Shown here in pieces: positions 1-8,362 of a stretch of 64,000 nt of DNA. A model generated the notes under the pieces. The model worked only from the letters and a program-made list of their open reading frames with translations. It was not told where the DNA came from and did no database searches. The stretch's first letter is position 1. Each line of letters starts with the position of its first letter. The stretch comes from a virus, in IMG/VR virus record IMGVR_UViG_3300020446_000009, positions 1-64,000 of that record; one strand, 5' to 3'. Both the position numbers and the translations under genes were made by a program.

Positions 1-725
1 GGTTTATGCTTAGGATTTTCTAAGTCAAATATCTTTTTTACGGCCATAAATATATCCAGATTCTCTTCTTGTGAACGGGGAGATTCATGAATTTCCCATC
101 CTTTACCTTTTAATTTATCACCTTTTTTATCTTCACCCCTAGATCTTGATTTTAACCATAACATTCCTACTCTATCTATTTTTTTCCCATAGCATTCTTC
201 ATAACATTGAGCATAAACTGCACATTGTAATTCATATGTGGTTTGCATATGATTAGATGTTTTAAAATCTATAATCCATCTTTCATCTCCAATTTCGCAT
301 ACTAAATCAACAGTACCTGCTATTTTTAAATCATCGGAAAATAAATGAGTTTCAGTTTCAATAAGAGTTGGTTTATGAGTTTCCCAAAAATCAACAAACT
401 TTAAAAACATTCTCCAAACATCAGGTTTAAATTTAGGATTACCCTTATCATTTAGGTATTTCATTTCGTTACCCTCAAAATATTCTTCAATTAACTCATG
501 TACTGCTGTTCCTTCTTCAGCAGCTTTTTTTACTACATAATCCGCAGTATAACCATGTCTTTTAAGCCAATCTTCAAAATGTTTACCCTTAGGATAACAA
601 TTTAAAACATAGGTAACAGATGGATAAAATTCTCCATTACGTCTATAATAGCGTGAATCTGGTAAAGTAATTTGTTTGTGATCATCCGATATCTCTAGGA
701 TACGATCATATGATTTTTTGATCAT
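1..725 (-). CDS. RecB/Cas4-like PD-(D/E)XK nuclease, C-terminus off the window
   Basis: I translated this reading frame by hand; it starts at 725 and is still open at base 1, giving 241 residues. It shows the PD-(D/E)XK exonuclease signature: a GTAVHELIEEYFEG helix (H76), GTVD (D140), a WIIDFKTS strand (D153, K155) and a downstream QCAVY motif (Q167-x3-Y171). This arrangement is typical of RecB-family and Cas4-like nucleases. In phages such proteins process DNA ends or take part in recombination; the exact role here is unknown. Its ATG overlaps the stop of the upstream primase gene as ATGA, suggesting translational coupling in a replication operon. The C-terminus is missing only because the window ends. 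Confidence 0.85.
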   Translation of the reverse strand, partial: MIKKSYDRILEISDDHKQITLPDSRYYRRNGEFYPSVTYVLNCYPKGKHFEDWLKRHGYTADYVVKKAAEEGTAVHELIEEYFEGNEMKYLNDKGNPKFKPDVWRMFLKFVDFWETHKPTLIETETHLFSDDLKIAGTVDLVCEIGDERWIIDFKTSNHMQTTYELQCAVYAQCYEECYGKKIDRVGMLWLKSRSRGEDKKGDKLKGKGWEIHESPRSQEENLDIFMAVKKIFDLENPKHK

Positions 726-1651
726 AATGATAATTTTTTTTCCATTAAACCTGAATAGGTAAGTGGGAAAGTATTTTGGATTAATTTAGTGAAATTAACA
801 AAGCCCATTTCACTTGGGTCTTTATCCTGCATGTCTACAAGATAGACTTCTTTACCTTCTGCCATTAAATTTTCACAAAAACGTAAAGCTTGTTTAATTG
901 CATCTTTATCTAATGCAATATAAATTTTATCTACTATTGAAGTAACTATTTTTTTCATTAAATTACTTTGAATATTTTTTCCTAATAAAGGAATAGCATT
1001 TCGTTTAATAGTTATAGCATCAAACATCCCTTCACATAAAACAATTGGAATTTCCCAATTGATTAAATGTTCATTTGGGATAATATTACGTGATGCTTCT
1101 GGGTTACGATATTTAACATAAGGTTCTTGTTCAAATGAACGAGCAGTAAAATAATTTAAACTACCATCTTTATCATAAGTTGGAAGGATAATCATATTTG
1201 CATATCTACCCTCTTTGCAGTAACCTATATTATATTTTAAAATATCGTATTTACTAATATTTCTTTTCTTTAAATAAGCTATGGCATGGCGAGCAGATAT
1301 ATCACTTAAATCACCAGTAGATAGAGATATATATTCATTAGGTAATGCTATACTATATTGAATTTTAGTATCTTTAATAGAACGGGAAGAAGATATTAAT
1401 GATTTTGCCTCTGAAATTTTTTCTATAGGGGCTTTTATTAATCTAAATAATTGATATAATGTATTACCTTTTTTATCACAAACCCAACAGTGCCAAGGAT
1501 TTTTACCTTCTCTATTTTCCGTTAAATTAACTTCCATTTTAGGTTTATGATGGTGACAAAAAGGACAGTGGTAAGCATAATTGTTACGTGCTGTTTGTTT
1601 GCCCGATCCTAATACAGAATTAACTAAGTTAACTAATAACTGGTTTACCAT
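722..1651 (-). CDS. gp61: DnaG-type DNA primase, T4 gp61-like
   Basis: 309 residues. An N-terminal zinc-binding domain has the pattern CPFC (C29, C32) followed by WHCWVC (C55, C58), as in CHC2-type primase zinc fingers. A TOPRIM domain follows, with the CEGMFDA glutamate motif near residue 204 and the acidic ALDKDA motif near residue 245. This is the architecture of bacterial DnaG and phage T4 gp61, which make RNA primers for lagging-strand synthesis together with the replicative helicase. The length is close to T4 gp61 (about 340 residues) and much shorter than bacterial DnaG, because the C-terminal helicase-binding domain is absent. The stop codon overlaps the start of the downstream nuclease gene by four bases. 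Confidence 0.9.
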   Translation of the reverse strand: MVNQLLVNLVNSVLGSGKQTARNNYAYHCPFCHHHKPKMEVNLTENREGKNPWHCWVCDKKGNTLYQLFRLIKAPIEKISEAKSLISSSRSIKDTKIQYSIALPNEYISLSTGDLSDISARHAIAYLKKRNISKYDILKYNIGYCKEGRYANMIILPTYDKDGSLNYFTARSFEQEPYVKYRNPEASRNIIPNEHLINWEIPIVLCEGMFDAITIKRNAIPLLGKNIQSNLMKKIVTSIVDKIYIALDKDAIKQALRFCENLMAEGKEVYLVDMQDKDPSEMGFVNFTKLIQNTFPLTYSGLMEKKLSL

Positions 1652-1675
1652 AAACGGTAATATATAACATTTAAT

Positions 1676-2152
1676 TTAATCTTCAAAAATATCCTCAAAT
1701 TCAGCATCAGCAAAATCTCTAGTATAAAATTTTCCTAACACATTATCATTAAAATATTCTTCAGGTTTTTCTAATACCTGATATATCATTTGATATTTTA
1801 CCTCATAATAAGTAAGTAATTTTTTGCTATTAGCTACTTTAAGTATTTCTCTATCAAATGCTTCTGGTCCTTCTTCTAATAATATTTTTTTAATTTCTGC
1901 ATGAGAACCATAATATGTAATCCAATCTGATTCTTTAACTGCAAGTTTAAAAGCAGGTTTTCTACCTACTACATGTTCCATTTTAGCTAACTCACGTTTT
2001 CCTATTTTCATTTTTTTAGTATGATATAGGACTTTTTTTCCAATATAAGATTTACCTGTGGGTTTATGTGTAACCATATAGATAAATCCTAAAGTATTTT
2101 CTGGAAATTGTGAGATATCGCCTATTTTGTTTTGTTTATAGGTCCAACTCAT
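1676..2152 (-). CDS. GIY-YIG nuclease-domain protein
   Basis: 158 residues. A degenerate GIY-YIG core is visible: GFIYMVTHKPTGKSYIGKK at about residues 22-40, then W-x-x-YYGS near residue 77 and a DREIL strand near residue 100, a set common to phage-borne members of this superfamily. The domain cleaves DNA in homing endonucleases and UvrC-like repair enzymes. Here it stands alone with no recognisable DNA-binding extension, so it may be a small nuclease or a homing relic. A candidate promoter lies 16 bases before the ATG. The neighbouring primase and nuclease fit a DNA-metabolism role, but the target is unknown. Confidence 0.75.
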   Translation of the reverse strand: MSWTYKQNKIGDISQFPENTLGFIYMVTHKPTGKSYIGKKVLYHTKKMKIGKRELAKMEHVVGRKPAFKLAVKESDWITYYGSHAEIKKILLEEGPEAFDREILKVANSKKLLTYYEVKYQMIYQVLEKPEEYFNDNVLGKFYTRDFADAEFEDIFED

Positions 2153-2167
2153 AAAAGGGGTTTAGTG

Positions 2168-2175
2168 ATAAATAT
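2168..2175 (-). promoter_or_regulatory. Candidate late promoter upstream of the GIY-YIG gene
   Basis: The coding strand reads ATATTTATCACTAAA, ending about 16 bases before the ATG at 2152. The same ATATTTAT core stands before many other genes in the window. The promoter role is inferred. Confidence 0.5.
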
Positions 2176-2177
2176 TA

Positions 2178-2375
2178 TTATTTTTTTAAAGAAAAATTAG
2201 ACCAAAATCTTTCAAAACTAAAATATCCAACAGTTTTAAGAATAGTATCTAATCCCCCAACTGCTAGTCCAAACTTCCAATCACCACTTACTAACCATCC
2301 AGAAAGAATAGTAATAGAAGTTGCTATTACTCTCCATATAAGAGTTTTAATAACTGTACTTTTATAACTTTCCAT
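2178..2375 (-). CDS. DUF2061 small membrane protein
   Basis: 65 residues with two hydrophobic segments (about 14-30 and 35-52) and the family pattern KTLIWRVIATSITILSGW followed by GGLDTILKTVGYF. This matches DUF2061, a family of small predicted inner-membrane proteins. From general knowledge, members often neighbour sulfate-activation genes such as cysC in bacterial genomes; the biochemical role is unknown. The gene overlaps the upstream nucleotidyltransferase by 14 bases and closes a tight four-gene operon with APS kinase and sulfotransferase. It may therefore be an accessory of the sulfation pathway, for example in transport, but that is inferred from position only. Confidence 0.75.
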   Translation of the reverse strand: MESYKSTVIKTLIWRVIATSITILSGWLVSGDWKFGLAVGGLDTILKTVGYFSFERFWSNFSLKK

Positions 2376-2712
2376 CTTTTCTCATTTGTTCTCGAATTTT
2401 AGTAGCTGATATTTCTTTTACTTGTTGAGGAGGAACATGTTCTATAATTTTATAACCAACTCCTCTACCATAATTTACTGATTCAATATCAGGTATAATA
2501 ATTACTTTAATTCTTTTAGTTTGGATTTCATGGGCAAAACGATCTATTAATAAGCCTTTTATATATTCAGCCTGCCAAGGTTGATTCTCATCAGTTTCAA
2601 CATCTCGTATAGCTATACAAACATTTTTGCCCTCTTTTAATCTTTGATCAATTAACCATTGATGGCCTTCATGCCAAGGTTGCCATCTACCTATGAATAG
2701 AGAGTATTTCAT
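2362..2712 (-). CDS. Small HxGH-type nucleotidyltransferase (adenylyl/cytidylyl-transferase fold)
   Basis: 116 residues. The nucleotide-binding signature GRWQPWHEGHQWLI (HEGH at 14-17) and the C-terminal ISATKIREQM motif (101-110) define the HxGH nucleotidyltransferase superfamily, which includes NMN adenylyltransferase, cytidylyltransferases and ATP sulfurylase. The length is that of a minimal single-domain enzyme. It overlaps the APS kinase gene by 26 bases, so its product is probably used with APS kinase. ATP sulfurylase also has HxGH and ISGT-x-(V/L)R motifs, so a minimal sulfate-adenylylating role is conceivable. An NMN-adenylyltransferase role in NAD metabolism is the conventional alternative. 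The sequence alone does not decide between them. Confidence 0.8.
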   Translation of the reverse strand: MKYSLFIGRWQPWHEGHQWLIDQRLKEGKNVCIAIRDVETDENQPWQAEYIKGLLIDRFAHEIQTKRIKVIIIPDIESVNYGRGVGYKIIEHVPPQQVKEISATKIREQMRKDGKL

Positions 2713-3118
2713 CTATAGTATCTTTAATATATTTGTTAGTAGTATCTATATGTTTATCTTTTTTACCTACCTCAAAATTATCAGCAAAATATTTTTCTCT
2801 ACCTCTAATTTCAGATGTATGTAAATATATCATAATGGGATCTAAATCTTTTATTTCATCCCTTACATCCATAAAAGGAGCTACTACAGAAACTATAACC
2901 GTAAAATTCTTATGATATAGAAAACGAATTAAATCATTAACTTTTCTAAGATTTTTTTTTCTTCCTTCTTCTGAGTAGTCGGTATTTTTAAAAATGCTTC
3001 GCATTTCATCTCCGTCTATTCTAATAACTTTATTTATTCCATTATCTAGTACTTTACCTAAAGCATCTCCTAATGTTGTCTTACCTGATCCAGGTTGTCC
3101 ATAAAACCAATATATCAT
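2687..3118 (-). CDS. cysC: Adenylyl-sulfate (APS) kinase
   Basis: 143 residues. A P-loop GQPGSGKTT (7-15) is followed by IDGDEMRSIF (34-43), the DYSEEGRKKN segment (47-56) and a VVAPF strand (78-82). These correspond to the DGD-x-(V/I)R, FS-x-E-x-R-x-EN and ISPF landmarks of CysC. The enzyme phosphorylates adenosine 5'-phosphosulfate to PAPS, the universal sulfate donor. It is shorter than typical bacterial CysC (about 200 residues). The start overlaps the sulfotransferase stop as ATGA, so donor-making and donor-using enzymes are translationally coupled. A generic small kinase is the alternative, but the motif set favours APS kinase. Confidence 0.85.
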   Translation of the reverse strand: MIYWFYGQPGSGKTTLGDALGKVLDNGINKVIRIDGDEMRSIFKNTDYSEEGRKKNLRKVNDLIRFLYHKNFTVIVSVVAPFMDVRDEIKDLDPIMIYLHTSEIRGREKYFADNFEVGKKDKHIDTTNKYIKDTIDEILSIHR

Positions 3119-3939
3119 AATTTGTATTCAAAGGTATCAAAATACCACTTAAAATTATTATAAATCCATTTATAGGTGTGATTACCTAATATTTCTTTTG
3201 TGTCATCTGGTAATGCTCCTAAAGTATTTCTAATAGTATGATCACCATATATTCCATGTACATCATCATCTTCAACTGTAATTTGAGGTATATGTTGAAA
3301 ATTATGTTGAAAATATTCTAACTCTAAAAACTTATATATACCCTTAAAAGTATCTTCAGGAAAACTACATAAATCTTCATATCTAACAAAATAAAAATGT
3401 TGTGCGGTTTTATCTAATAATGTTTGATTTAGTTTATGTAAAGCATATCCTACAGGATGACCTAATGACCATTTTTCTACTCTTAATTGTGTTGTAATAC
3501 CTTCTAAAGTAGCATTATTTATTTCACCATAATCTGTGTCGGGTCTTGACCTAAATTTTTTTTCCATAGAAGCAAATATAGCTCGTAAATCACGAACCAT
3601 AAAAATAATTTTAGGTGGTTCTTCTAATATCTCGTTCATTATAGAGTAGTAGGCACCCCATGCTCTATTTTTATCTAAAATATAAGGTTTATCTGTTAAA
3701 GCAGCAACATATCCTTTAAAACCTTCTCTACAATAAGCATAAAATCCTTCTTTCCATTGTTTAACATCACCTGCTTTAGATTCATGGTTGCCATTATACC
3801 CAATACGAGTACCAAGCATCATATCAATCATACCAGAAGTTGGTGTAACATGAAATTGTGGATTTTGTCCTACAATATTTTGTAGTAAAGTACTTCCTGC
3901 CCTAGGCATGGAAGATTGGTAAAATATGGTTTGTTTCAT
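3115..3939 (-). CDS. PAPS-dependent sulfotransferase
   Basis: 274 residues. The N-terminal SMPRAGSTLLQNIV loop (from residue 10) is the 5'-phosphosulfate-binding motif of the sulfotransferase family. VRDLRAIFASMEKKF (from residue 115; R116, D117, S124) is the 3'-phosphate-binding motif. The length fits cytosolic-type sulfotransferases. These enzymes move sulfate from PAPS to a hydroxyl or amine on a sugar, protein or small molecule; the acceptor here is unknown. The gene heads a four-gene overlapping cassette with APS kinase, a nucleotidyltransferase and DUF2061, and lies directly downstream of a run of adhesin genes. Sulfation of virion glycans or host-surface glycans is a reasonable inference. 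Confidence 0.88.
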   Translation of the reverse strand: MKQTIFYQSSMPRAGSTLLQNIVGQNPQFHVTPTSGMIDMMLGTRIGYNGNHESKAGDVKQWKEGFYAYCREGFKGYVAALTDKPYILDKNRAWGAYYSIMNEILEEPPKIIFMVRDLRAIFASMEKKFRSRPDTDYGEINNATLEGITTQLRVEKWSLGHPVGYALHKLNQTLLDKTAQHFYFVRYEDLCSFPEDTFKGIYKFLELEYFQHNFQHIPQITVEDDDVHGIYGDHTIRNTLGALPDDTKEILGNHTYKWIYNNFKWYFDTFEYKL

Positions 3940-3976
3940 AACCTATAATATAATAAAACTATTTTAAAAAAACAAA

Positions 3977-6886
3977 TTAAGCTCCAGATCCTGAAATATA
4001 TGCTAATTTAATATGATTTACAGTAGTTGGAATATAAGATTCAGAACAAGCAACACAACCTACTGGAGTAGCTGCTGGGCTTCTCCATCCACCACCAATA
4101 GTAGCTGATGATCCATTTCCTCCTGCACCTGCAAATGTCATTCCTGTAATCATATTATCTATAGCTGACCATGAAGATCCATTCCAGCAAAATTGAGTTT
4201 GACCAGAAACTCCTGAAGGAGTACATTGTCCTCCTACATATAAAAATCCATCTGTAGTTCCTAATCCTACTCCATAACCGGTTCCAGATGGTAAAGAAGT
4301 TGCTGAAGACCAAGAAGAGCCATCATATGTACAAGAAGTAGTAGAATATCCATCTCCTCCTATAGATTGAGCAGAGTTTTGAGTTCCAGCTATCCCTACT
4401 GAATTTATACTAGTTCCATAGTTACCTCCAGATGCCCAAGAAGTACCATTATATTCTTCAGTATTGTTAATATTAGAAGATGCTGGCCAACCAGCAACTG
4501 TAATAGCTGCATTTTGGCTTCCTGCTGCATCTATTCTATATCTACCTGTTATACCACTTCCTCCTGCAGACCAAGTAGTTCCATTCCACTCATTTGTTTC
4601 AGCTACTGTGGATCCATCCCAACCAAAAACTGATAAAGCAGCATTTTGAGTTCCTGTTCCTCCCTGTCTATATTGGGCTGTAGATAAAGCACCAGCTGTA
4701 GACCAAGCAACTCCAGAAAAAGTTTCAGTACAAGTTAATGCAGGATAGCAACCACCAAATATTAAAGATGTATCCCAAGTACTACCTGCTCCAGCATGAT
4801 ATGCTCTTGCATTATTTATAGCACTATTTGTAGACCATGATGCAATACTACTTGTAAATTGTGAATTCATCCATTCACAATTATATACAGGGGGATCATA
4901 AACTTGTGTAAAAGTTTGAGCTAGAGTAGTAGTAGGATAACTACCGGGATAACCACCCGCTCCTACAACACCAGTACCACTTTGTGAACTACCTTGTGCC
5001 CCATATTTATTACAACTATAAGTAGGCCCAACAGACCAAGTACTTCCATCATATAATTCAGTACAACGTGTAAATGAAGGCCATGCACCTGATAAATTTG
5101 AAAATCCAGTCATTGCAGCATTTACTGTACCACCTGTTACTCCATAACCAACCCCAGTAGCCATATTGGGCCCCGCAGACCAAGAAGTACCATTATAATC
5201 TGCATGAGCACAGTTTCCATAAGCATTTACATTACCACCAGCCATAAGAGCTGAATTACTAGATTCTCCTGCTTCATTAAATACATGATTATACATAGGA
5301 GCAGCGGTTTCTGCTGACCATGAAGTACCATTATAACTTTCAACAGTATTTAACCTACCAGATGGAGAATAATAACCCGCTATTTGCAATGTATCATTTG
5401 TAGTTCCTACCATTCCTTGATATCCCTTAGCAGAAGGGATTGCAGTTTCAGATGCCCAACTAGTACCATTATATTGTTCATGACATGTTCTATATGTAGG
5501 AGTAGTGTACCCACCAGTTCTAACAGCTGCATTTTGTGTTCCTGTTCCTCTAGTAGCATAAAGAGCATAAATATTATTACCACCAGTACTCCAAGAAGAT
5601 CCATCCCATTCTTCAGTAGCACTTGTATATGATGGATTATTATAACCACTAAATATTACCGCCGAATTTTCTGATTCTCCAGCCCCTCCTCCTCCTTGTC
5701 TAGAAGTAGATATTGAAGATATAGTATTATAAGTACAAATTGTTAACCCACTTCCTCCTTGTTGAGGGATTACTGGTGTTTCACACCATACATAAGTTCC
5801 AGTAGTGGAAGGATAACTACCAGGATATCCTCCTGCTCCAACAACAGAAGTGCTAGTTTGACTTGTTCCCTGGGATCCATATCTATTTGTTGGTCCATTA
5901 GGTCCTGTTGACCATGAGGTACCATTATATGTTTCAGTCCAAATATAATTAAAACTAGGCCAAGAAGCAGGCACTGCGGCATGTCCTAAAAAGGAAGCAT
6001 TTACAGTTCCGGCACCTTGAGCATATCCTCTACCATTATTTAAACAAGCACCAGCTGACCATGAACTTCCATCCCATATATAGTGATCACATCTACCTGG
6101 GGACCATGAAGGTGCTTTATATCCTCCAAAAGTAGAAGCACTATCTGAACTTTCTCCTGCTCCTCCTGGTTGATGTGAACCTCCTCCGGGTACAGAAGTA
6201 TTTGATGACCAAGATGAACCATTATATATTTGGGAAGTGGATAAATAAGAGGGTGCTACATATCCTCTTGCTGTTATAAAAGAATTTGTTGTTCCTGCTC
6301 CTGATCCTCTAGTTTGGTTAGAAGGAGAATTAGGACCAGTTGCCCATGAAGAACCATTATAAGTTTCCATCCAACATCTATAAGCAGGAGCACAATAACC
6401 CCCTAAATATATGGCCGCATCAGCAGTTCCCGCTGATATTTCTTGATGGTACATTCTTCTAATTAAAGCACCACCAGCAGACCAAGATGAGCCATTATAT
6501 TCTTCAGTACATTGAACACATTGACTTGAAGGATTTATATAACCACCCCATATTACTGTAGCATCACCAGTAGCTCCTGCTCCACCACCCCAAGCTCTAC
6601 CTGTTGATATATTTGTGATTGACGAATAAGCGCATGTCCCGGGTTGAGCTGCTACATAAGGAACTAATTGACATGTAAAAGCACAAGTACCACCATATAA
6701 ATTTTCCTCTAAAAAAGTACTTCCAGAAAAGAAAGAGCTAGGCCAACTACCAGAATAGTAGCTATAGTACATTTTATTTTCATTATCACACCAGAATAAA
6801 GTTCCAGGATCTGTTGTTTTATATTCGGCAGAAGATGTACCTACAAAAAATGAACCGCTAATTGATAAGTCTTGTAAAAATGCCAT
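3977..6886 (-). CDS. Large adhesin/tail fibre with three kelch-like beta-propellers
   Basis: 969 residues. After a short N-terminal domain ending near the YYSYYSGSW stretch, there are 18 kelch-like blades of about 45-50 residues. Most blades carry a small-residue/GG strand and then a (T/x)-E-x-Y-(N/D)-G-(S/T)-S-W signature. They group into three sets of six, about 85-370, 385-665 and 675-960, each ending in a truncated closing blade. Sets one and two share a near-identical GAGGYPGSYP segment, indicating internal duplication. Cysteines recur before the TEEY motif. Kelch propellers bind ligands through their loops, so a receptor-binding fibre is likely. It is followed by the sulfation cassette with only short spacing. 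Confidence 0.75.
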   Translation of the reverse strand: MAFLQDLSISGSFFVGTSSAEYKTTDPGTLFWCDNENKMYYSYYSGSWPSSFFSGSTFLEENLYGGTCAFTCQLVPYVAAQPGTCAYSSITNISTGRAWGGGAGATGDATVIWGGYINPSSQCVQCTEEYNGSSWSAGGALIRRMYHQEISAGTADAAIYLGGYCAPAYRCWMETYNGSSWATGPNSPSNQTRGSGAGTTNSFITARGYVAPSYLSTSQIYNGSSWSSNTSVPGGGSHQPGGAGESSDSASTFGGYKAPSWSPGRCDHYIWDGSSWSAGACLNNGRGYAQGAGTVNASFLGHAAVPASWPSFNYIWTETYNGTSWSTGPNGPTNRYGSQGTSQTSTSVVGAGGYPGSYPSTTGTYVWCETPVIPQQGGSGLTICTYNTISSISTSRQGGGGAGESENSAVIFSGYNNPSYTSATEEWDGSSWSTGGNNIYALYATRGTGTQNAAVRTGGYTTPTYRTCHEQYNGTSWASETAIPSAKGYQGMVGTTNDTLQIAGYYSPSGRLNTVESYNGTSWSAETAAPMYNHVFNEAGESSNSALMAGGNVNAYGNCAHADYNGTSWSAGPNMATGVGYGVTGGTVNAAMTGFSNLSGAWPSFTRCTELYDGSTWSVGPTYSCNKYGAQGSSQSGTGVVGAGGYPGSYPTTTLAQTFTQVYDPPVYNCEWMNSQFTSSIASWSTNSAINNARAYHAGAGSTWDTSLIFGGCYPALTCTETFSGVAWSTAGALSTAQYRQGGTGTQNAALSVFGWDGSTVAETNEWNGTTWSAGGSGITGRYRIDAAGSQNAAITVAGWPASSNINNTEEYNGTSWASGGNYGTSINSVGIAGTQNSAQSIGGDGYSTTSCTYDGSSWSSATSLPSGTGYGVGLGTTDGFLYVGGQCTPSGVSGQTQFCWNGSSWSAIDNMITGMTFAGAGGNGSSATIGGGWRSPAATPVGCVACSESYIPTTVNHIKLAYISGSGA

Positions 6887-6888
6887 AA

Positions 6889-7962
6889 TTAAGATGATAA
6901 TAAAGTATTTGATCCTGAAGCATATGCCCCTAATATAGTAGTACCAATTCCTCCTGGTGTATTTTCGAGTACATAAGATACTGCTAATGAATTACAATTA
7001 TCCCAACCACTAAATGCTATGGCATTACCTGATCCATTGGCATTATCCCCACCTCCTGTATACCAAACTGAGGGTAAATTAAGTGGAGAAGTTGACCAAG
7101 AGGTACCATCAAATGTTTCTACAACACAAGTTACCCCTGAGGGAGTGCTTCCTCCTATTATATAAGTATCATTAGTTGTACCCGCAGAACCATGAGATGT
7201 TTTAGCTGTAATTCCATTGGGTCCTGAAGACCATGCCGTACCATTATATGTAGATGATTCTACTCTAGCACAATATGGTGATACAAATTGTCTTCCACCT
7301 TGGTATATAGCTGCATTTTGTGTTCCTGTCGAAGTAAAATATTGTCTTTTATTAATATTATTTCCTCCATTTGACCAACTACTTCCATCATATTCTTGGG
7401 TTGCAGATTGAACGGAATATGATGGTCCTACACCCCCAAATGCTAAAGCAGCATTTTCAACACCATTACCTGCTAAACCATATCTATTATAAGACATACT
7501 TCCACCTATTGTCCAAGAAGTACCATCATAATGTTGGGTTTTACCAGAACAAACAAATTTACCAGGAGCACCAGAGCATCTATCTCCAATTTCTAAGCCT
7601 GAAGATGTTCCAGTTCCTGCCCTTCCTCCTTTTACTTTTCCAAATAGTAAATTTCCCCCTGATGACCAAGAAATACCATTATATTCTTGTGTATCATTTG
7701 TATATATAGTACCAGGAGCACCCCCAGCTGCTGAAAAAGCATCATTAGCTGTTCCTACTGCGTTTCCATAAAGTTTTTGAGTAATTTGTGCTGCAGCAGA
7801 AGTCCAGGCATTACTTCCTGCTTGACAGCAAGTATAATATACTCTATTTTCTTCTAAATTATAAAATAAACTACCAACTGAACTTGTATTAGCTGAAGAT
7901 GTTGATACAAATAAAGGTAAAGTAAATGACCCAGTTACTGCGGTATTTAAATATTCTGCCAT
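6889..7962 (-). CDS. Adhesin with one six-bladed kelch-like propeller
   Basis: 357 residues. The N-terminal about 55 residues (MAEYLNTAVTGSF ... NTSSVGSLFYN ... VYYT) resemble the N-termini of the proteins at 8363..9394 and 3977..6886, suggesting a common attachment domain. The rest forms six kelch-like blades with motifs such as TQEYNGISWS, TQEYDGSSWS and VETFDGTSWS, closing with a truncated blade. This is a single-propeller version of the neighbouring three-propeller protein. A host-receptor-binding role at the tail tip or fibre end is inferred from the fold and from the adhesin neighbours. It is packed two bases from the next adhesin gene. Confidence 0.72.
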   Translation of the reverse strand: MAEYLNTAVTGSFTLPLFVSTSSANTSSVGSLFYNLEENRVYYTCCQAGSNAWTSAAAQITQKLYGNAVGTANDAFSAAGGAPGTIYTNDTQEYNGISWSSGGNLLFGKVKGGRAGTGTSSGLEIGDRCSGAPGKFVCSGKTQHYDGTSWTIGGSMSYNRYGLAGNGVENAALAFGGVGPSYSVQSATQEYDGSSWSNGGNNINKRQYFTSTGTQNAAIYQGGRQFVSPYCARVESSTYNGTAWSSGPNGITAKTSHGSAGTTNDTYIIGGSTPSGVTCVVETFDGTSWSTSPLNLPSVWYTGGGDNANGSGNAIAFSGWDNCNSLAVSYVLENTPGGIGTTILGAYASGSNTLLSS

Positions 7963-8358
7963 TTATAATATATTTGATGAGCTAATATGTAGCCATTCTT
8001 GATTAATTTCATTCCAATAATATAATCCTCCAAATGATCCTGTAGGTTTAGGTACAGGTGGTTCCCATTTAAATGAACTAGTATTTAAAGTCCAAGATGT
8101 ATGGGGTTGAGGTTTGTAAAATACATCTAATTCACTATCATATTTCCACCCTACCCCAGCAAAATTTCCTCTTAATGCTTTAGATTGGTCTTCAGAAGGA
8201 TTATCTGAATTTGCCTGGTAGTGTATTCCTTCTCTTGTGTTATAAGAAGTTTGTATCCATTGTCCTTCTTCTTCACTTTTATAAGTATCAAAAAATTCTT
8301 GACTACCTTTTAATACTTCTGTTACTGTACCATTAACTACTCTTGCAAAATATGCCAT
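7963..8358 (-). CDS. Conserved marine-phage virion-type protein of unknown function
   Basis: 131 residues. The layout MAYFARVVNGTVTEVLKG ... WIQTSYNTREG ... NFAGVGWKYDSELDVFYKPQP-x-x-SW ... W-x-PP ... YYWNE is familiar from many marine T4-like phages, where such proteins accompany tail-fibre genes. The family has no assigned activity. It is soluble, tryptophan-rich and has no transmembrane segment. It sits between two adhesins in one apparent transcription unit, so a small tail-fibre or baseplate accessory is likely. No catalytic motif is visible. Confidence 0.6.
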   Translation of the reverse strand: MAYFARVVNGTVTEVLKGSQEFFDTYKSEEEGQWIQTSYNTREGIHYQANSDNPSEDQSKALRGNFAGVGWKYDSELDVFYKPQPHTSWTLNTSSFKWEPPVPKPTGSFGGLYYWNEINQEWLHISSSNIL

Positions 8359-8362
8359 AATA

